64,000 nt of DNA from Proteus sp. FME41. Lineage in GTDB: Bacteria > Pseudomonadota > Gammaproteobacteria > Enterobacterales > Enterobacteriaceae. Below, piece by piece: positions 27,110 to 37,808 of the stretch. The DNA is taken from positions 1 through 64,000 of the forward strand of contig NZ_JABUYL010000013.1 in NCBI RefSeq assembly GCF_014897315.1, written 5' to 3'. Every line of letters begins with the position of its first letter. Position 1 is the stretch's first letter. The position numbers and the translations under genes were made by a program. The notes below the pieces were generated by a model that was given only the letters and a program-made list of their open reading frames with translations, ran no database searches and was not told the DNA's origin.

Positions 27110-27938
27110 AAAATTCCTTAAAAGCTTTAAGTAAGGCTTTATCATTATTTACAATATTTTTATTCCAATGATGATTTTCAATTAACCAATGTAACGCTTG
27201 CCATGAATCAGGTGCATTAATTGTTGAAAATAAGAAAGGGAAAATAGAGTCTAAGGTACCTGCTGCTTTCATTTTCCCTGCTTCTAACAATAAAAATTGT
27301 TCACTTAGCATCATTGCAGGTAATAAATTACGTTCAAGGATCACCACACTACAGTTATGCTCTTTAGCATAATGTTTTATGCGTAGTTGTAATTGCTGTG
27401 TTGCATTAGGTGTTAAACGGCTAAAGGCTTCATCAAGCAATAGTAATTTAGGGTGCATAGCAAGCGCACTAGCAATGACGATACGCTGTGCTTCACCGCC
27501 TGAAAGAGTTGCAGGGTGGCGAAAACGTAAACTGTCGCATTGTGTTAACGTCAGAGCCTCTTTTACTCGAAATCGAATTTCATTGGCACTTAAGCCTAAA
27601 TTTTCAGGGCCAAAGGCAATTTCTTGTTCTACGGTAAACGCACACCCTGAAAGTTGTAATTGAGGCGATTGTTGAACGAGTTGGCGACCAGGAGCGAGTG
27701 ATACTAAGCGATTTTTATCTAGTTCAGTATTTTGTACAATTCCCAAGCCTTGCACAGTGCCTGTTAATATATCAGGAAACCAGCCCGCTAATAATTGAGC
27801 AAGAAGGCTTTTACCACTCCCATTTCCCCCAAGGATAACAAGCCACTCCCCTTGTTTTAATTGGAGATCAATAGGCCCAAGGATGGGGTGATCGTCGCCT
27901 TTAGGGGTAAAACTAAATTGTTGAAGATTTACCACCAT
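27096..27938 (-). CDS. ECF transporter ATPase (EcfA1-like) lacking the H-loop histidine
   Basis: 280 residues. Walker A GGNGSGKS (37-44), canonical signature LSGGE (145-149) and Walker B LLLLDEA (165-171) are intact. The switch (H-loop) position reads ILER (200-203), so the usual histidine is missing. Together with the LHAGQ partner this predicts one good and one degenerate ATP site. The ATG at 27938 has GGAGG nine bases upstream. It overlaps the EcfT gene by 10 bases. Confidence 0.9.
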   Translation of the reverse strand: MVVNLQQFSFTPKGDDHPILGPIDLQLKQGEWLVILGGNGSGKSLLAQLLAGWFPDILTGTVQGLGIVQNTELDKNRLVSLAPGRQLVQQSPQLQLSGCAFTVEQEIAFGPENLGLSANEIRFRVKEALTLTQCDSLRFRHPATLSGGEAQRIVIASALAMHPKLLLLDEAFSRLTPNATQQLQLRIKHYAKEHNCSVVILERNLLPAMMLSEQFLLLEAGKMKAAGTLDSIFPFLFSTINAPDSWQALHWLIENHHWNKNIVNNDKALLKAFKEFYATT

Positions 27939-28633
27939 AGCCAAAAACCTCCTTCAATCAAGATAAGCAGCCCAATAGAGTAACGGAGTATTTTTTGAAG
28001 TGATGTATCGATAGGGGGATATAGCGTTGTTCGTTTTGCAATAATACGAAAACCCCTCATATCTAATGCTGCACTGCGAATGGTTAAATCACTTAATATA
28101 TGGCTAATAAGAGGCAGAATAATGGCGGGTAACGTAGTTAAACGTTGCCAAAATGAGCCATCAAGAGGAACGCCTCGTGCTAATTGTGCCTCTCTTATAT
28201 TGTGTAATTGTTGGCGTAATTGTTCTACTAGCAATAAAGGCCCCGCTAATAAATAGGAAAGGCTCATCGGTAAACGGCTTGCAAATAGCGCTCTAATGAA
28301 GTGTTCTGTCGAGGTATATTGTAGCCACAATTGTGCACCACATATTATGGCTAATAATCTTAACCATAAAGCTATTGCCATGGCTTGTTTACTTTTATCT
28401 AACGGTGATCCCGTTAACCAATAAGCCAACCAGCCACTATGGACTAACCATAATCCTATTGCCATAGGGATCATTAGCCATGCAATAAAACGCCAACGCC
28501 AGCGAGAGGCTTTCCAAATCAATAAGCTAATAAAAGTGCCACTGCTGATTATCAGCAGTGGCAAGCTTAATGATAAAAAAAGCACACTGGCACTTAACCA
28601 AAGCCATAATGCCAATGAGGTAAAGGGATGCAT
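27929..28633 (-). CDS. ECF transporter transmembrane component EcfT
   Basis: 234 residues with about five membrane segments, matching the CbiQ/EcfT family. The cytosolic coupling helices carry the short Ala-Arg-Gly type motif (REAQLARGVPLDGS, about 154-167) and a second one (DMRGF). This is the scaffold that connects the two ATPases to the S component. It starts one base after the S-component gene and overlaps EcfA1. Confidence 0.88.
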   Translation of the reverse strand: MHPFTSLALWLWLSASVLFLSLSLPLLIISSGTFISLLIWKASRWRWRFIAWLMIPMAIGLWLVHSGWLAYWLTGSPLDKSKQAMAIALWLRLLAIICGAQLWLQYTSTEHFIRALFASRLPMSLSYLLAGPLLLVEQLRQQLHNIREAQLARGVPLDGSFWQRLTTLPAIILPLISHILSDLTIRSAALDMRGFRIIAKRTTLYPPIDTSLQKILRYSIGLLILIEGGFWLWW

Positions 28634-28634
28634 G

Positions 28635-29216
28635 TTAGCGAACCTTGGCGATCGCTGGAAAATTACGTTGTGTTCGTTGAGGTAATTGACGCACTAATAG
28701 CCAGGCAATAATCGCAGACAATATTTTATCAGCAAGATTTGCACCTAATACAGTAATGGCAACAGATTCGATTAAACCTTCACCAATAGCATGAAAATAA
28801 GCGACAAAGAAATCAGCGCCACTGCCTGTTGCGCCACCAAATAAATAAGTTCGAATAGGCACAGCAACAATCATTAATGCTAATGTAATAATAACACCAG
28901 AACCAATGACTCTGATTAAAGAACGAAAGCCACCTGCTCGAGCCAATAAACCTGCACTTAATCCTATCATCATGGCAACAGGAGCAAATGCGGCTGCCAT
29001 CGGGCCACTAATTAATCCCCATAATAGATTGGTTAATAATCCAGTCAATAATGCGACCCATGGGCCACCTAATAATGCGCAAATAAGCGTACCAATAGAA
29101 TCTAAAAAGATAGGAAGTTTGACCATTGAGGTGATTTGACCACCGATCATATTTATTGCAATAGAAACAACAATAAGCACGAGTGTACGACTCGAAATCA
29201 GAGGAGTTGTAGACAT
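28635..29216 (-). CDS. ECF transporter substrate-binding (S) component, substrate unknown
   Basis: 193 residues, five or six membrane helices of the S-component fold. A conserved-looking LPIFLDSIGTLICALLGGPWVALLTGLLTN stretch lies at about 34-63. S components bind a vitamin or precursor with high affinity; the ligand cannot be read from this sequence, and no vitamin-synthesis gene or riboswitch is nearby to suggest one. First gene of the S-T-A1-A2 block. Confidence 0.85.
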   Translation of the reverse strand: MSTTPLISSRTLVLIVVSIAINMIGGQITSMVKLPIFLDSIGTLICALLGGPWVALLTGLLTNLLWGLISGPMAAAFAPVAMMIGLSAGLLARAGGFRSLIRVIGSGVIITLALMIVAVPIRTYLFGGATGSGADFFVAYFHAIGEGLIESVAITVLGANLADKILSAIIAWLLVRQLPQRTQRNFPAIAKVR

Positions 29217-29293
29217 AGTTTAAAAACCTTAGCAAAAAGAATTGTTATTATTGGTTTTATTATTTTGCATAAATAGCGATTTTTTATAAAAAA

Positions 29294-29722
29294 CTATTTA
29301 CGCGGCGTGATGACCAACTCTTCATAACCAGAGTGTTTACAAGGCTGACGGCTAAAAGTCACTTGCTCTAACTCACCAATAACGAGCTCTAGCGTTGTGC
29401 GCACTGTACAACCTGGCATCATATGTCCACCACACATTAATCCATTTTCATCTGAAACTGCTAAATGCAAATGCTCACCTTGGTCATCTAATGTTCCAAT
29501 CAGTGAAACAATTTCAAATTTACCTGTAAGATAGCGATTTTCTTCGCGTCCTGCAAAACGTAATACCACATCTGTTAAACTCCCCACACAACCTGCAATA
29601 AATGCTGATTTCAGGTTTTGTTCCTTCATTATTTGTCGTAATGCCATAATGACATCTTCATTAGGGAGAAGGCGTAGAGCAATAAATCGAGCATGAGAAG
29701 AAAGTAATGAGATATGAGACAT
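29294..29722 (-). CDS. PPC/DUF296 domain protein
   Basis: 142 residues forming a single PPC (DUF296) domain, the trimeric fold also attached to plant AT-hook proteins. The metal-binding histidines are visible in GEHLHLAVSDENG (about 80-92) and GGHMMPG (about 95-101). Bacterial single-domain members have no settled function. It is in the same direction as the ECF genes, 77 bases upstream, and may be co-transcribed with them; no terminator lies between. Confidence 0.85.
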   Translation of the reverse strand: MSHISLLSSHARFIALRLLPNEDVIMALRQIMKEQNLKSAFIAGCVGSLTDVVLRFAGREENRYLTGKFEIVSLIGTLDDQGEHLHLAVSDENGLMCGGHMMPGCTVRTTLELVIGELEQVTFSRQPCKHSGYEELVITPRK

Positions 29723-29924
29723 ATGTATTTTATCCTAAATATCAATATAACAGGAGGAACGGCATCATCTATCAAAATAGCTAATTTGATAAGTGAAAAT
29801 TAGCATTAATGAGTATCAACAAAGTGTAAAAGTCATTTTTGTTATTATTCATGGAAAAGCGTTGATAGGGAATAGACAGTAAGTATTTTAAGCAAAAAAG
29901 TGTTAATGATGTAAAAATTACCCA

Positions 29925-30800
29925 ATGATAAATTTATCCTTAATTTATCAAGAGGGTAAAGAAGGTATTCAAAAAGATGTCGCAAAAGCACAAGAGTATG
30001 AAAAACGTATTAGTATTGATTTATCTAACCCAGAATTAGAATTGTACGAAATAGTGACAAGAACTCGTGAGGGAAGAAATTATGATCTTAGTCGTTTAAT
30101 GAAACAAGAAGATAATGATAAGAAACTACTTGAACTAGCAAGGTTTTACTCTTATGAAGATCGCCAAAAAAGTTTTGTTTATGCAGAAAAAGCGTATAAT
30201 TTAGGAAATAAAAAAGCGAGTGAATACCTTTATAAATATTATATGGAGAATATTTGTGAAGATAAAGATAATATCAATAAAGTAGCGAATTACTTTAAAA
30301 AATGGATAGAAACAGAAAAACCTCGTAGTAACGAATTTACCTATAATAGCACTATAACTATTGCTGATTATTATTTAGAAGCACCTTGTTTAGTTGAGAA
30401 AGATTTAGATAAAGCAATTGAGTGGTATCAATTATCTTTAGATTATCCATTTGGTATAGATAGTCGTATATACACTGAATTAAATAAAATGTACTCCAAT
30501 GGGCTGGATAACGTAAATCAGGATCCTGCAGTAAATATGTATATTTCTACTTTAAAAAATCATAATGACTATATTGTAGAGATGAATATTCGATTAGGAA
30601 AAATGAATTTTGCAGAGCCTTCTTTTTCAAAACTCTATGAAGTTTATCTGTTAAAAGGTGATGTGAAAAATACTTATTATTACGGTTTATTACTGAATGT
30701 CGATGTCAATAATGTCGCTATGTTTTATTCTTTGTCAGAGAGTGAGCGTAAAAGTATTGAAGCTCGTGTCGCTGAATATTTAAGTCAAAATAAACAGTAG
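29925..30800 (+). CDS. Sel1-like repeat protein, probably truncated at the N-terminus
   Basis: 291 residues. Sel1/TPR-type repeats are visible, for example LIYQEGKEGIQKDVAKAQEYEKR at the very start and IADYYLEAPCLVEKDLDKAIEWYQLSL mid-protein. The ORF opens in the middle of a repeat, has no signal peptide, and lacks a good ribosome site, while an in-frame stop lies 18 bases upstream. This suggests loss of the normal N-terminal region, so the gene may be a relic. A clean terminator follows at 30812. Confidence 0.6.
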   Translation: MINLSLIYQEGKEGIQKDVAKAQEYEKRISIDLSNPELELYEIVTRTREGRNYDLSRLMKQEDNDKKLLELARFYSYEDRQKSFVYAEKAYNLGNKKASEYLYKYYMENICEDKDNINKVANYFKKWIETEKPRSNEFTYNSTITIADYYLEAPCLVEKDLDKAIEWYQLSLDYPFGIDSRIYTELNKMYSNGLDNVNQDPAVNMYISTLKNHNDYIVEMNIRLGKMNFAEPSFSKLYEVYLLKGDVKNTYYYGLLLNVDVNNVAMFYSLSESERKSIEARVAEYLSQNKQ

Positions 30801-30811
30801 CGCTCTATTAG

Positions 30812-30850
30812 AAAGCCCCCAGTAGTATTTTATATTATTGGGGGCTTTTA
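30812..30850. terminator. Bidirectional terminator between the Sel1-like gene and budB
   Basis: AAAGCCCCCA (30812-30821) pairs with TGGGGGCTTT (30839-30848), with T-runs suitable for both converging genes. Confidence 0.9.
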
Positions 30851-30870
30851 TGTGATTAGTTTAGAATACA

Positions 30871-32550
30871 CTAAATAATCAGATTATAATCAATATGTTC
30901 CATTAATTTAGCGTTATCTCGATAATCGACAGGAATAGCAAGAACCGCAGGGCCATCAACGGCCATTGCTTCATGTAAAACAGTACGTAATTGAGATGCA
31001 CACTCAACAGAAAACCCTTTAGCGCCAAAGGATTCAGCGTAACGTTTAAAATCAATTGCTCCAAATTTTACGCCAGAATAACGGTCATATTTTTTTTGCT
31101 CTTGCATTTCTACCATATTATAAGCGTTATCCACCCAGATAATATGCAAGATATTGGTATTTAAACGAACCGCAGTTTCTAACTCCATGGACGATTGCAT
31201 AAAGCCACCATCACCAGAAACAGAAATAATTTTATCAGAAGGCCGAACAAAAGAAGCGCCAATTCCCCAAGGCAATGCAACACCCATGGTTTGTTGTCCA
31301 TTAGAAATTAACATTTGTCTTGCCCTAAAACTATAAAGATAACGAGCAAGCCAAATATGAAAGCTTCCCATATCAATACAGAGTGTTACATCGTTATCAA
31401 TAATATTTTGCATCTCATGAATAATAGTTAAAGGGTGAATAGGAGAACCATGTCGAAAATAACTATTTTGTTGCAGAATTTCTCTTTGGCGACGAATTTT
31501 TTCTAAAACCTGTCGAGTATTATTTGAGAGTATAATTTGAGATGTGGCTTGTTTAGCAAAATGCTGAGTTAAATTATCAATTGTTAATTTGATATTACCT
31601 GTTAATTCTAAATCAGGGCAGTAAGCTAAATCAATCTCAGCTGGAATTTCATCAACATGAATAATATTGGCATTATTATGATTCCATAATGACGGCTCAT
31701 ATTCGATAGGGCTATAACCTAAAGTAATGACTAAATCTGCATGAGAAAGTAATTTATCACCCGGTTGATTATTAAACAAACCAATACGACCAGCAAATAA
31801 AGGAAAATGGCGTTGAGCGATTGCTCCTGCTGATTGATAAGTGCCTACAATTGGGAGCGGACAAATATCAAGTAGCTTTTGTAATGCTAATGCATTTTCA
31901 GGGTAACTCGCCTGTAGCCCTAATAAAATAACAGGGCTTTTAGCATTCTGCAGTAATTTAACGGCCTCTTGGATAGCCTCATTATTTGCGCTACCAATAT
32001 TGGATTTTGATTTAGGCACTAATATTGGACTATTAACTTCGTTATTTAAAATATCCATGGGGAAAGTTAAAAAAGCCGAGCCTGGTCTTCCTGATTCTGC
32101 ATGACGAAAGGCGTTAGCCATAGTTTCAGAGATTGATTTTGAGGAATCAATTTCGGCACAAAATTTAGTGATAGGATTAAACATGGTAACGGTATCCATG
32201 CTTTGATGAACCAGTTTTAATCTATCTGAGGATTTTACTGATCCTCCCAATGCAACTAAGGGATCGCCTTCAGACGTTGCTGTTGCTATGCCTGTCGCAA
32301 GATTAGAGCATCCCGGCCCTGATGTTGCGATAGCCACACCCGCTTTACCCGTTAAACGACCAACCGCTGCAGCCATAAAGGCCGCATTAGCCTCATGACG
32401 AACCACCACTGTTTTAATAGTTGAATCGAGAAGAGAATCAAATACACGATCTATTTTTGCACCCGGAATACCAAACACTTGTTTAATGCCATGTTGTTCT
32501 AATTGTTTGACAACTAAATCTGCACCACATTTCCAATGAGGAGTATTCAT
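30871..32550 (-). CDS. budB: Catabolic acetolactate synthase
   Basis: 559 residues of the ThDP enzyme family. The N-terminal ThDP glutamate is in VVRHEANAAFMA (about 51-62), and the ThDP/Mg motif spans SGDGGFMQSS to NAYN (about 445-480). It condenses two pyruvates to 2-acetolactate. It lies 67 bases behind budA in the same orientation, so it serves the acetoin (butanediol) branch rather than valine synthesis; there is no regulatory-subunit gene. Confidence 0.92.
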   Translation of the reverse strand: MNTPHWKCGADLVVKQLEQHGIKQVFGIPGAKIDRVFDSLLDSTIKTVVVRHEANAAFMAAAVGRLTGKAGVAIATSGPGCSNLATGIATATSEGDPLVALGGSVKSSDRLKLVHQSMDTVTMFNPITKFCAEIDSSKSISETMANAFRHAESGRPGSAFLTFPMDILNNEVNSPILVPKSKSNIGSANNEAIQEAVKLLQNAKSPVILLGLQASYPENALALQKLLDICPLPIVGTYQSAGAIAQRHFPLFAGRIGLFNNQPGDKLLSHADLVITLGYSPIEYEPSLWNHNNANIIHVDEIPAEIDLAYCPDLELTGNIKLTIDNLTQHFAKQATSQIILSNNTRQVLEKIRRQREILQQNSYFRHGSPIHPLTIIHEMQNIIDNDVTLCIDMGSFHIWLARYLYSFRARQMLISNGQQTMGVALPWGIGASFVRPSDKIISVSGDGGFMQSSMELETAVRLNTNILHIIWVDNAYNMVEMQEQKKYDRYSGVKFGAIDFKRYAESFGAKGFSVECASQLRTVLHEAMAVDGPAVLAIPVDYRDNAKLMEHIDYNLII

Positions 32551-32617
32551 ATAACCTTCTTTGATTTTGCAAGTGAATAAAAAATGAGATTAAGAATAAA
32601 GTTAGTGATTTTTGGAA

Positions 32618-33445
32618 TTAATTTTCGGCTTGTTCTATTGCTTGATGGAGATTGTCTGGCATTAAATTAGCTTGTAAAAAAGCGGATTGGCTGGGTAAAT
32701 CAATGGTAAGGCGGGAAATTATACCGATTTGTAAGGTGCCTTGTTTTAAATAATAATCAAGGACGTGACCACCGCCTTGACGTTGTTGATTAATATAATG
32801 TTCATGAAACCCTGCAACATTTATTCCTTGAGTAAATTGTGGGGATCGAAAACCTGCAATAGTCCCTGTTTCATTGTGAAAGGTGAAAGTAGGCTGATTT
32901 TCGATAGCTTCTAACATTGGGCGATAGGGAGGCTCTTGACGAGGAACTGTGCGTGTTTTAACTAATTCAAATTCGCCTTCAATTCTGATTGCACAAAATA
33001 GATTGTCGGAAGGAACATACTGATTAATGACATGGTGTATTTCTTTTTGCGATGCACCATAAGAAAAGTGATGTTCAATATCACAATTAAAAAATGTCAT
33101 TACAGCAAAAGGGGATTTTTGAGAATGTAATACCTTACGTGCGTTACCATCAGAGCGTAATTGAAAAACATTATTGTCGAATGCAACTAGCTCGCCATCA
33201 AGTTGTTCAAAAGTTCCTAAACCAAAATCACCGTGCTTTAATAAATCAGCAATAGTGACATCGCTGTCATATACACCTGCAATTAAGCTACTCATTAATG
33301 AATTTTGATAAATAGTATATTCAGGATGATTGTTAATATAATTATTTAAGTTGGTTATTATTTTCTGTCCATATTGGCTACTATTATTTTCATTCTTTTT
33401 GATGTCACTATTATCTCGCACATTAGGTTGAAAATTATTATTCAT
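32618..33445 (-). CDS. budA: Acetolactate decarboxylase
   Basis: 275 residues. The zinc-binding region GFHEHYINQQRQGGGHVLDY (about 215-234) holds the conserved histidines, and the RIEGEF segment (about 153-158) is also typical. It converts 2-acetolactate to acetoin in the cytosol. The first 30 residues are Asn-rich and probably disordered. It is the first gene of budA-budB; no butanediol dehydrogenase or BudR regulator is adjacent. Confidence 0.92.
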   Translation of the reverse strand: MNNNFQPNVRDNSDIKKNENNSSQYGQKIITNLNNYINNHPEYTIYQNSLMSSLIAGVYDSDVTIADLLKHGDFGLGTFEQLDGELVAFDNNVFQLRSDGNARKVLHSQKSPFAVMTFFNCDIEHHFSYGASQKEIHHVINQYVPSDNLFCAIRIEGEFELVKTRTVPRQEPPYRPMLEAIENQPTFTFHNETGTIAGFRSPQFTQGINVAGFHEHYINQQRQGGGHVLDYYLKQGTLQIGIISRLTIDLPSQSAFLQANLMPDNLHQAIEQAEN

Positions 33446-33975
33446 GGTAAAGCCATTCCTTTATTTAATAAGTAACAATCATTAATCGATTATCCAATTA
33501 AGTATTATCCCAATTTATAAGTATTTCAAATGTTTTAATTGTTATTGAATAGTGTATGATAGTTGTGTATTTAATAATTAACTGAATGTTATTTTTTATA
33601 CTTAGAATTAAATAATTTAACTTAGTTATTTATACTTATCAATAACTGGTTGTGACACTCGTTATGGGTATAATTTTATTGAGTTTATCTTTATTTCTCC
33701 AAGGCTATTAAAGGTGATTTTTATACACCCTTGATCATTTTTATTAATATAAGATATATTTGGATATGGTTTGCAAAATTAAAATTACGAGTAAACATTT
33801 TAATATAGAAAATATTTTTTTATATCATTATTTTTCACATTACTATTAAATAACATCAGATGTTTAATAGAAAAATAATTATAAATATTATTTTTCTAGT
33901 ATAGAATTGGCTAATTATTATTTTTATTTTTTATAATATTAATAAATATCTCTAGTATAATTTTAAGTTAATTAT
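33446..33975. other. Very AT-rich gap upstream of budA
   Basis: About 530 bases, more than 75 percent A+T by eye, with many poly-A/poly-T tracts of the kind bound by H-NS. No ORF or RNA is supported. The budAB promoter must lie at its left end. Confidence 0.4.
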
Positions 33976-34005
33976 AAAAAAGCCTTATGAAAACATAAGG
34001 CTTTT
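33976..34005 (-). terminator. Terminator of ychF
   Basis: AAAAGCCTTATG (33978-33989) pairs with CATAAGGCTTTT (33994-34005), loop AAAA. T-run on the minus strand. It lies 28 bases past the ychF stop. Confidence 0.9.
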
Positions 34006-34032
34006 AGAAAATAGCGAATATTTTATTTAATC

Positions 34033-35124
34033 TTACACATTAAATAAGAAGTTCATTACATCGCCGTCTTGAACGATATATTCTTTACCTTCTGCACGCA
34101 TTTTACCAGCTTCTTTCGCGCCTTGTTCACCACCGTACGTGATAAAATCGTTATAAGCGATAGTTTGAGCACGGATAAAACCTTTTTCAAAGTCAGTGTG
34201 GATTTTGCCTGCGGCTTGTGGTGCGGTTGCACCCACAGGGATTGTCCATGCACGAACTTCTTTTACACCGGCAGTGAAGTAAGTTTGTAAGTTCAGTAAT
34301 GAATAACCTGCACGAATAACACGATTTAAGCCTGGTTCTTCAATGCCTAAATCTTGCATAAACTCTTCACGTTCAGCATCTTCTAGCTCAGCAATATCTG
34401 ATTCAATTGCAGCACAAACAGGGACAACAACGGAGCCTTCTGCTTCTGCAATTTTACGTACAGTTTCAAGATATGGATTATTTTCAAAACCATCTTCATT
34501 AACGTTTGCAATATACATTGTTGGCTTTAACGTTAAGAAACTTAAATAACGAATAGTCGCTTTTTCTTCTTCCGTTAAGTCCAGAGAACGTAACATGCTG
34601 GCATTTTCTAAGTGTGGTAAGCATTTTTCTAATACTTCCATCTCAGCTTTAGCAATTTTATCGCCACCTTTTGCTTTTTTCTGATTACGGTGCATTGCAC
34701 GCTCACACGTATCTAAGTCAGAAAGGGCTAATTCAGTATTGATGATTTCGATATCGTCAGCAGGATCAACTTTACCTGAAACGTGAATGATATTGTCATT
34801 TTCAAAACAACGAACGACATGGCCAATTGCTTCAGTTTCACGAATATTCGTTAGGAATTGGTTACCTAAACCTTCACCTTTAGAGGCACCTTTTACTAAA
34901 CCCGCGATATCAACAAATTCCATTGTTGTGGGTAAAATACGCTGTGGTTTAACAATTTCAGCCAGCTTATCTAAGCGAGGATCAGGCATTGGAACAACAC
35001 CTGTGTTTGGTTCAATAGTACAGAATGGGAAGTTGGCTGCCTCAATACCGGCCTTAGTTAAGGCATTAAACAGTGTAGATTTTCCTACGTTAGGCAGACC
35101 GACGATACCACATTTAAATCCCAT
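34033..35124 (-). CDS. ychF: Redox-regulated ATPase YchF
   Basis: 363 residues, full length. OBG-type P-loop protein: GLPNVGKST (8-16), the switch region [20 protein letters not shown] (about 71-90), and a C-terminal TGS domain with [15 protein letters not shown]. Members bind the ribosome and prefer ATP to GTP. It is downstream of pth in the same direction, the normal enterobacterial arrangement. Confidence 0.96.
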   Translation of the reverse strand: MGFKCGIVGLPNVGKSTLFNALTKAGIEAANFPFCTIEPNTGVVPMPDPRLDKLAEIVKPQRILPTTMEFVDIAGLVKGASKGEGLGNQFLTNIRETEAIGHVVRCFENDNIIHVSGKVDPADDIEIINTELALSDLDTCERAMHRNQKKAKGGDKIAKAEMEVLEKCLPHLENASMLRSLDLTEEEKATIRYLSFLTLKPTMYIANVNEDGFENNPYLETVRKIAEAEGSVVVPVCAAIESDIAELEDAEREEFMQDLGIEEPGLNRVIRAGYSLLNLQTYFTAGVKEVRAWTIPVGATAPQAAGKIHTDFEKGFIRAQTIAYNDFITYGGEQGAKEAGKMRAEGKEYIVQDGDVMNFLFNV

Positions 35125-35309
35125 AAACGTTCACCTTGTCACATAAAAACAACAGGAGGGAGTGTTCCTGTTGTGTGCTGTTAAAAAAATTTGGCGCCAT
35201 TATAGAACAAATCCCTGTTTGATTAAATCATCAGGGATTAATAGCACAAAAGAAGAGGGGAACTAGGCCCTCAGAATAATGAAAATTGTTTAATTTATTA
35301 ACACAACAA

Positions 35310-35894
35310 TTACGCTTTAAAGCTATGTAAGCGATTTATTGCTTTTTCATAACCATCACGCATTAAAATATCTGTACACGAAAGGGCTTCATCAATAGCG
35401 TCATCAATTAATTTTTGTTCACTCATTGGTGGTTTGCCTAATACAAAGCCAACAACTTTATTTTTATCACCAGGATGACCAATACCAATACGTAAACGAT
35501 AAAAATTTGGGTTATTCGCAAATTTACTTTGAATGTCTTTTAATCCGTTATGACCGCCATTACCACCACCTAATTTCATTTTGGCAACACCAGGAGGTAA
35601 ATCAAGTTCATCGTGCGCCACTAAAATTTCATCAAGCTCAATACGATAGAAATTAGCCATCGCCTGCACGGCTTTACCACTTAAGTTCATAAAGGTGGTC
35701 GGGACTAATAATCGAACATCATTACCATTCAAATTAATGCGTGCGGTGTAACCAAAGAATTTACTCTCTTCTTTTAGAGATTGTTGATGACGTTGAGCCA
35801 ATAAATCTACATACCAAGCACCCGCATTATGACGAGTCTGGGCATAATCTGCACCGGGGTTTGCTAACCCGACGATAAGTTTAATTTTACTCAC
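35310..35894 (-). CDS. pth: Peptidyl-tRNA hydrolase
   Basis: 194 residues. The catalytic histidine is in [11 protein letters not shown] (H22), with [17 protein letters not shown] and [13 protein letters not shown] blocks all conserved. It releases tRNA from stalled peptidyl-tRNA in the cytosol. It lies 185 bases upstream of ychF. Confidence 0.96.
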   Translation of the reverse strand: MSKIKLIVGLANPGADYAQTRHNAGAWYVDLLAQRHQQSLKEESKFFGYTARINLNGNDVRLLVPTTFMNLSGKAVQAMANFYRIELDEILVAHDELDLPPGVAKMKLGGGNGGHNGLKDIQSKFANNPNFYRLRIGIGHPGDKNKVVGFVLGKPPMSEQKLIDDAIDEALSCTDILMRDGYEKAINRLHSFKA

Positions 35895-36240
35895 AATAGC
35901 CTTTCATTGTTATCGTCTAAAAAGAAAGCCCATAGTTTACCTGTCTACGCGCCGAAGCACAAAATAGATTGCATTGAACGTTTTTAGAAGCCATTAGTGA
36001 ACGAAATGTTGACGTTTTGATTTAACAAAAAGAGCGAAAGCGTTAAAAATAACGTTATTTTCTTTTTAAAAGAAATAAAAACACATTTTTTGTGAAGATT
36101 TGTCAGTGAATTTCAGAACGATGTGATCGCTTCGACAATACCTTCTTAGTATTTATGGCTATAATAACTGCAATGAATAAAAGGTTATTCGAAGTGTTTT
36201 GGTGTTGAATCGTCAGATGACGCGCTTGTGGAGGTGTAAC
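35895..36240. other. Divergent promoter region between pth and ychH
   Basis: About 345 bases without a gene. It must carry the promoters of pth and ychH. I see no strong hairpin or repeat and did not assign -35/-10 boxes. Confidence 0.4.
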
Positions 36241-36519
36241 ATGAAATATAAACATGCATTTGCGGTTGGTAATTTATGTATGGCTACGGGGATGGTTGTG
36301 ATGCTCAGTAGCTTGGGTTATACACTTTTTAGCCATATCTTCCCATTAGGACTTCCTGAATTTTTAGCCGATATCTCTTTAATGGGGATCTTTATTGGTG
36401 CTCTAGTTTGGTTAGCGGGCGCCCGTATTGGTGGTAGAGAAACAATAGCAGAAAGGTATTGGTGGTTACGTAATCATGATGAACGTTATCGTCGCCATGA
36501 TAATCATCGTTATCCATAA
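36241..36519 (+). CDS. ychH: YchH family inner-membrane stress protein
   Basis: 92 residues with two membrane helices (about 8-32 and 42-62) and the characteristic AERYWWLRNHDERYRR tail. It matches the DUF2583/YchH family; in E. coli it is induced by stress. The ATG at 36241 is preceded by GGAGG; an earlier in-frame start (36199) lacks one. Location between pth and prs is as in E. coli. Confidence 0.9.
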   Translation: MKYKHAFAVGNLCMATGMVVMLSSLGYTLFSHIFPLGLPEFLADISLMGIFIGALVWLAGARIGGRETIAERYWWLRNHDERYRRHDNHRYP

Positions 36520-36634
36520 TGTTGTTATTATAAATAAATATCAGAATAGATAAAATAAAAATAATAACGGAATTTAAAATAAACTGATATTACGTGAATA
36601 ACTGTTGTCATTATGCATTGTAATACACACCTAT

Positions 36635-36665
36635 AAACCCGTTTATATTTTGTGACGGGTTTTTT
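36635..36665 (+). terminator. Terminator of ychH
   Basis: AAACCCGT (36635-36642) pairs with ACGGGTTT (36655-36662), followed by T residues. Confidence 0.8.
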
Positions 36666-36703
36666 ATTCACTAAAATTTAATCTCTCAATAAAATTAAAT
36701 GAC

Positions 36704-36738
36704 AAAAAACCCGCTACAGCAAATGCTATAGCGGGTTT
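36704..36738 (-). terminator. Terminator of prs
   Basis: AAACCCGCTACAGC (36707-36720) pairs with GCTATAGCGGGTTT (36725-36738), one mismatch, loop AAAT. Six T on the minus strand. Confidence 0.88.
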
Positions 36739-36773
36739 AGTTATCTCAAATTGCAATGAGTGTTTATAACAAA

Positions 36774-37808
<1,035 letters not shown>

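Noticed and set aside
33446-33975. Hidden small RNA or regulator upstream of budA
   Set aside because: Only AT-rich low-complexity sequence; no stable stem or promoter-like pair could be supported.
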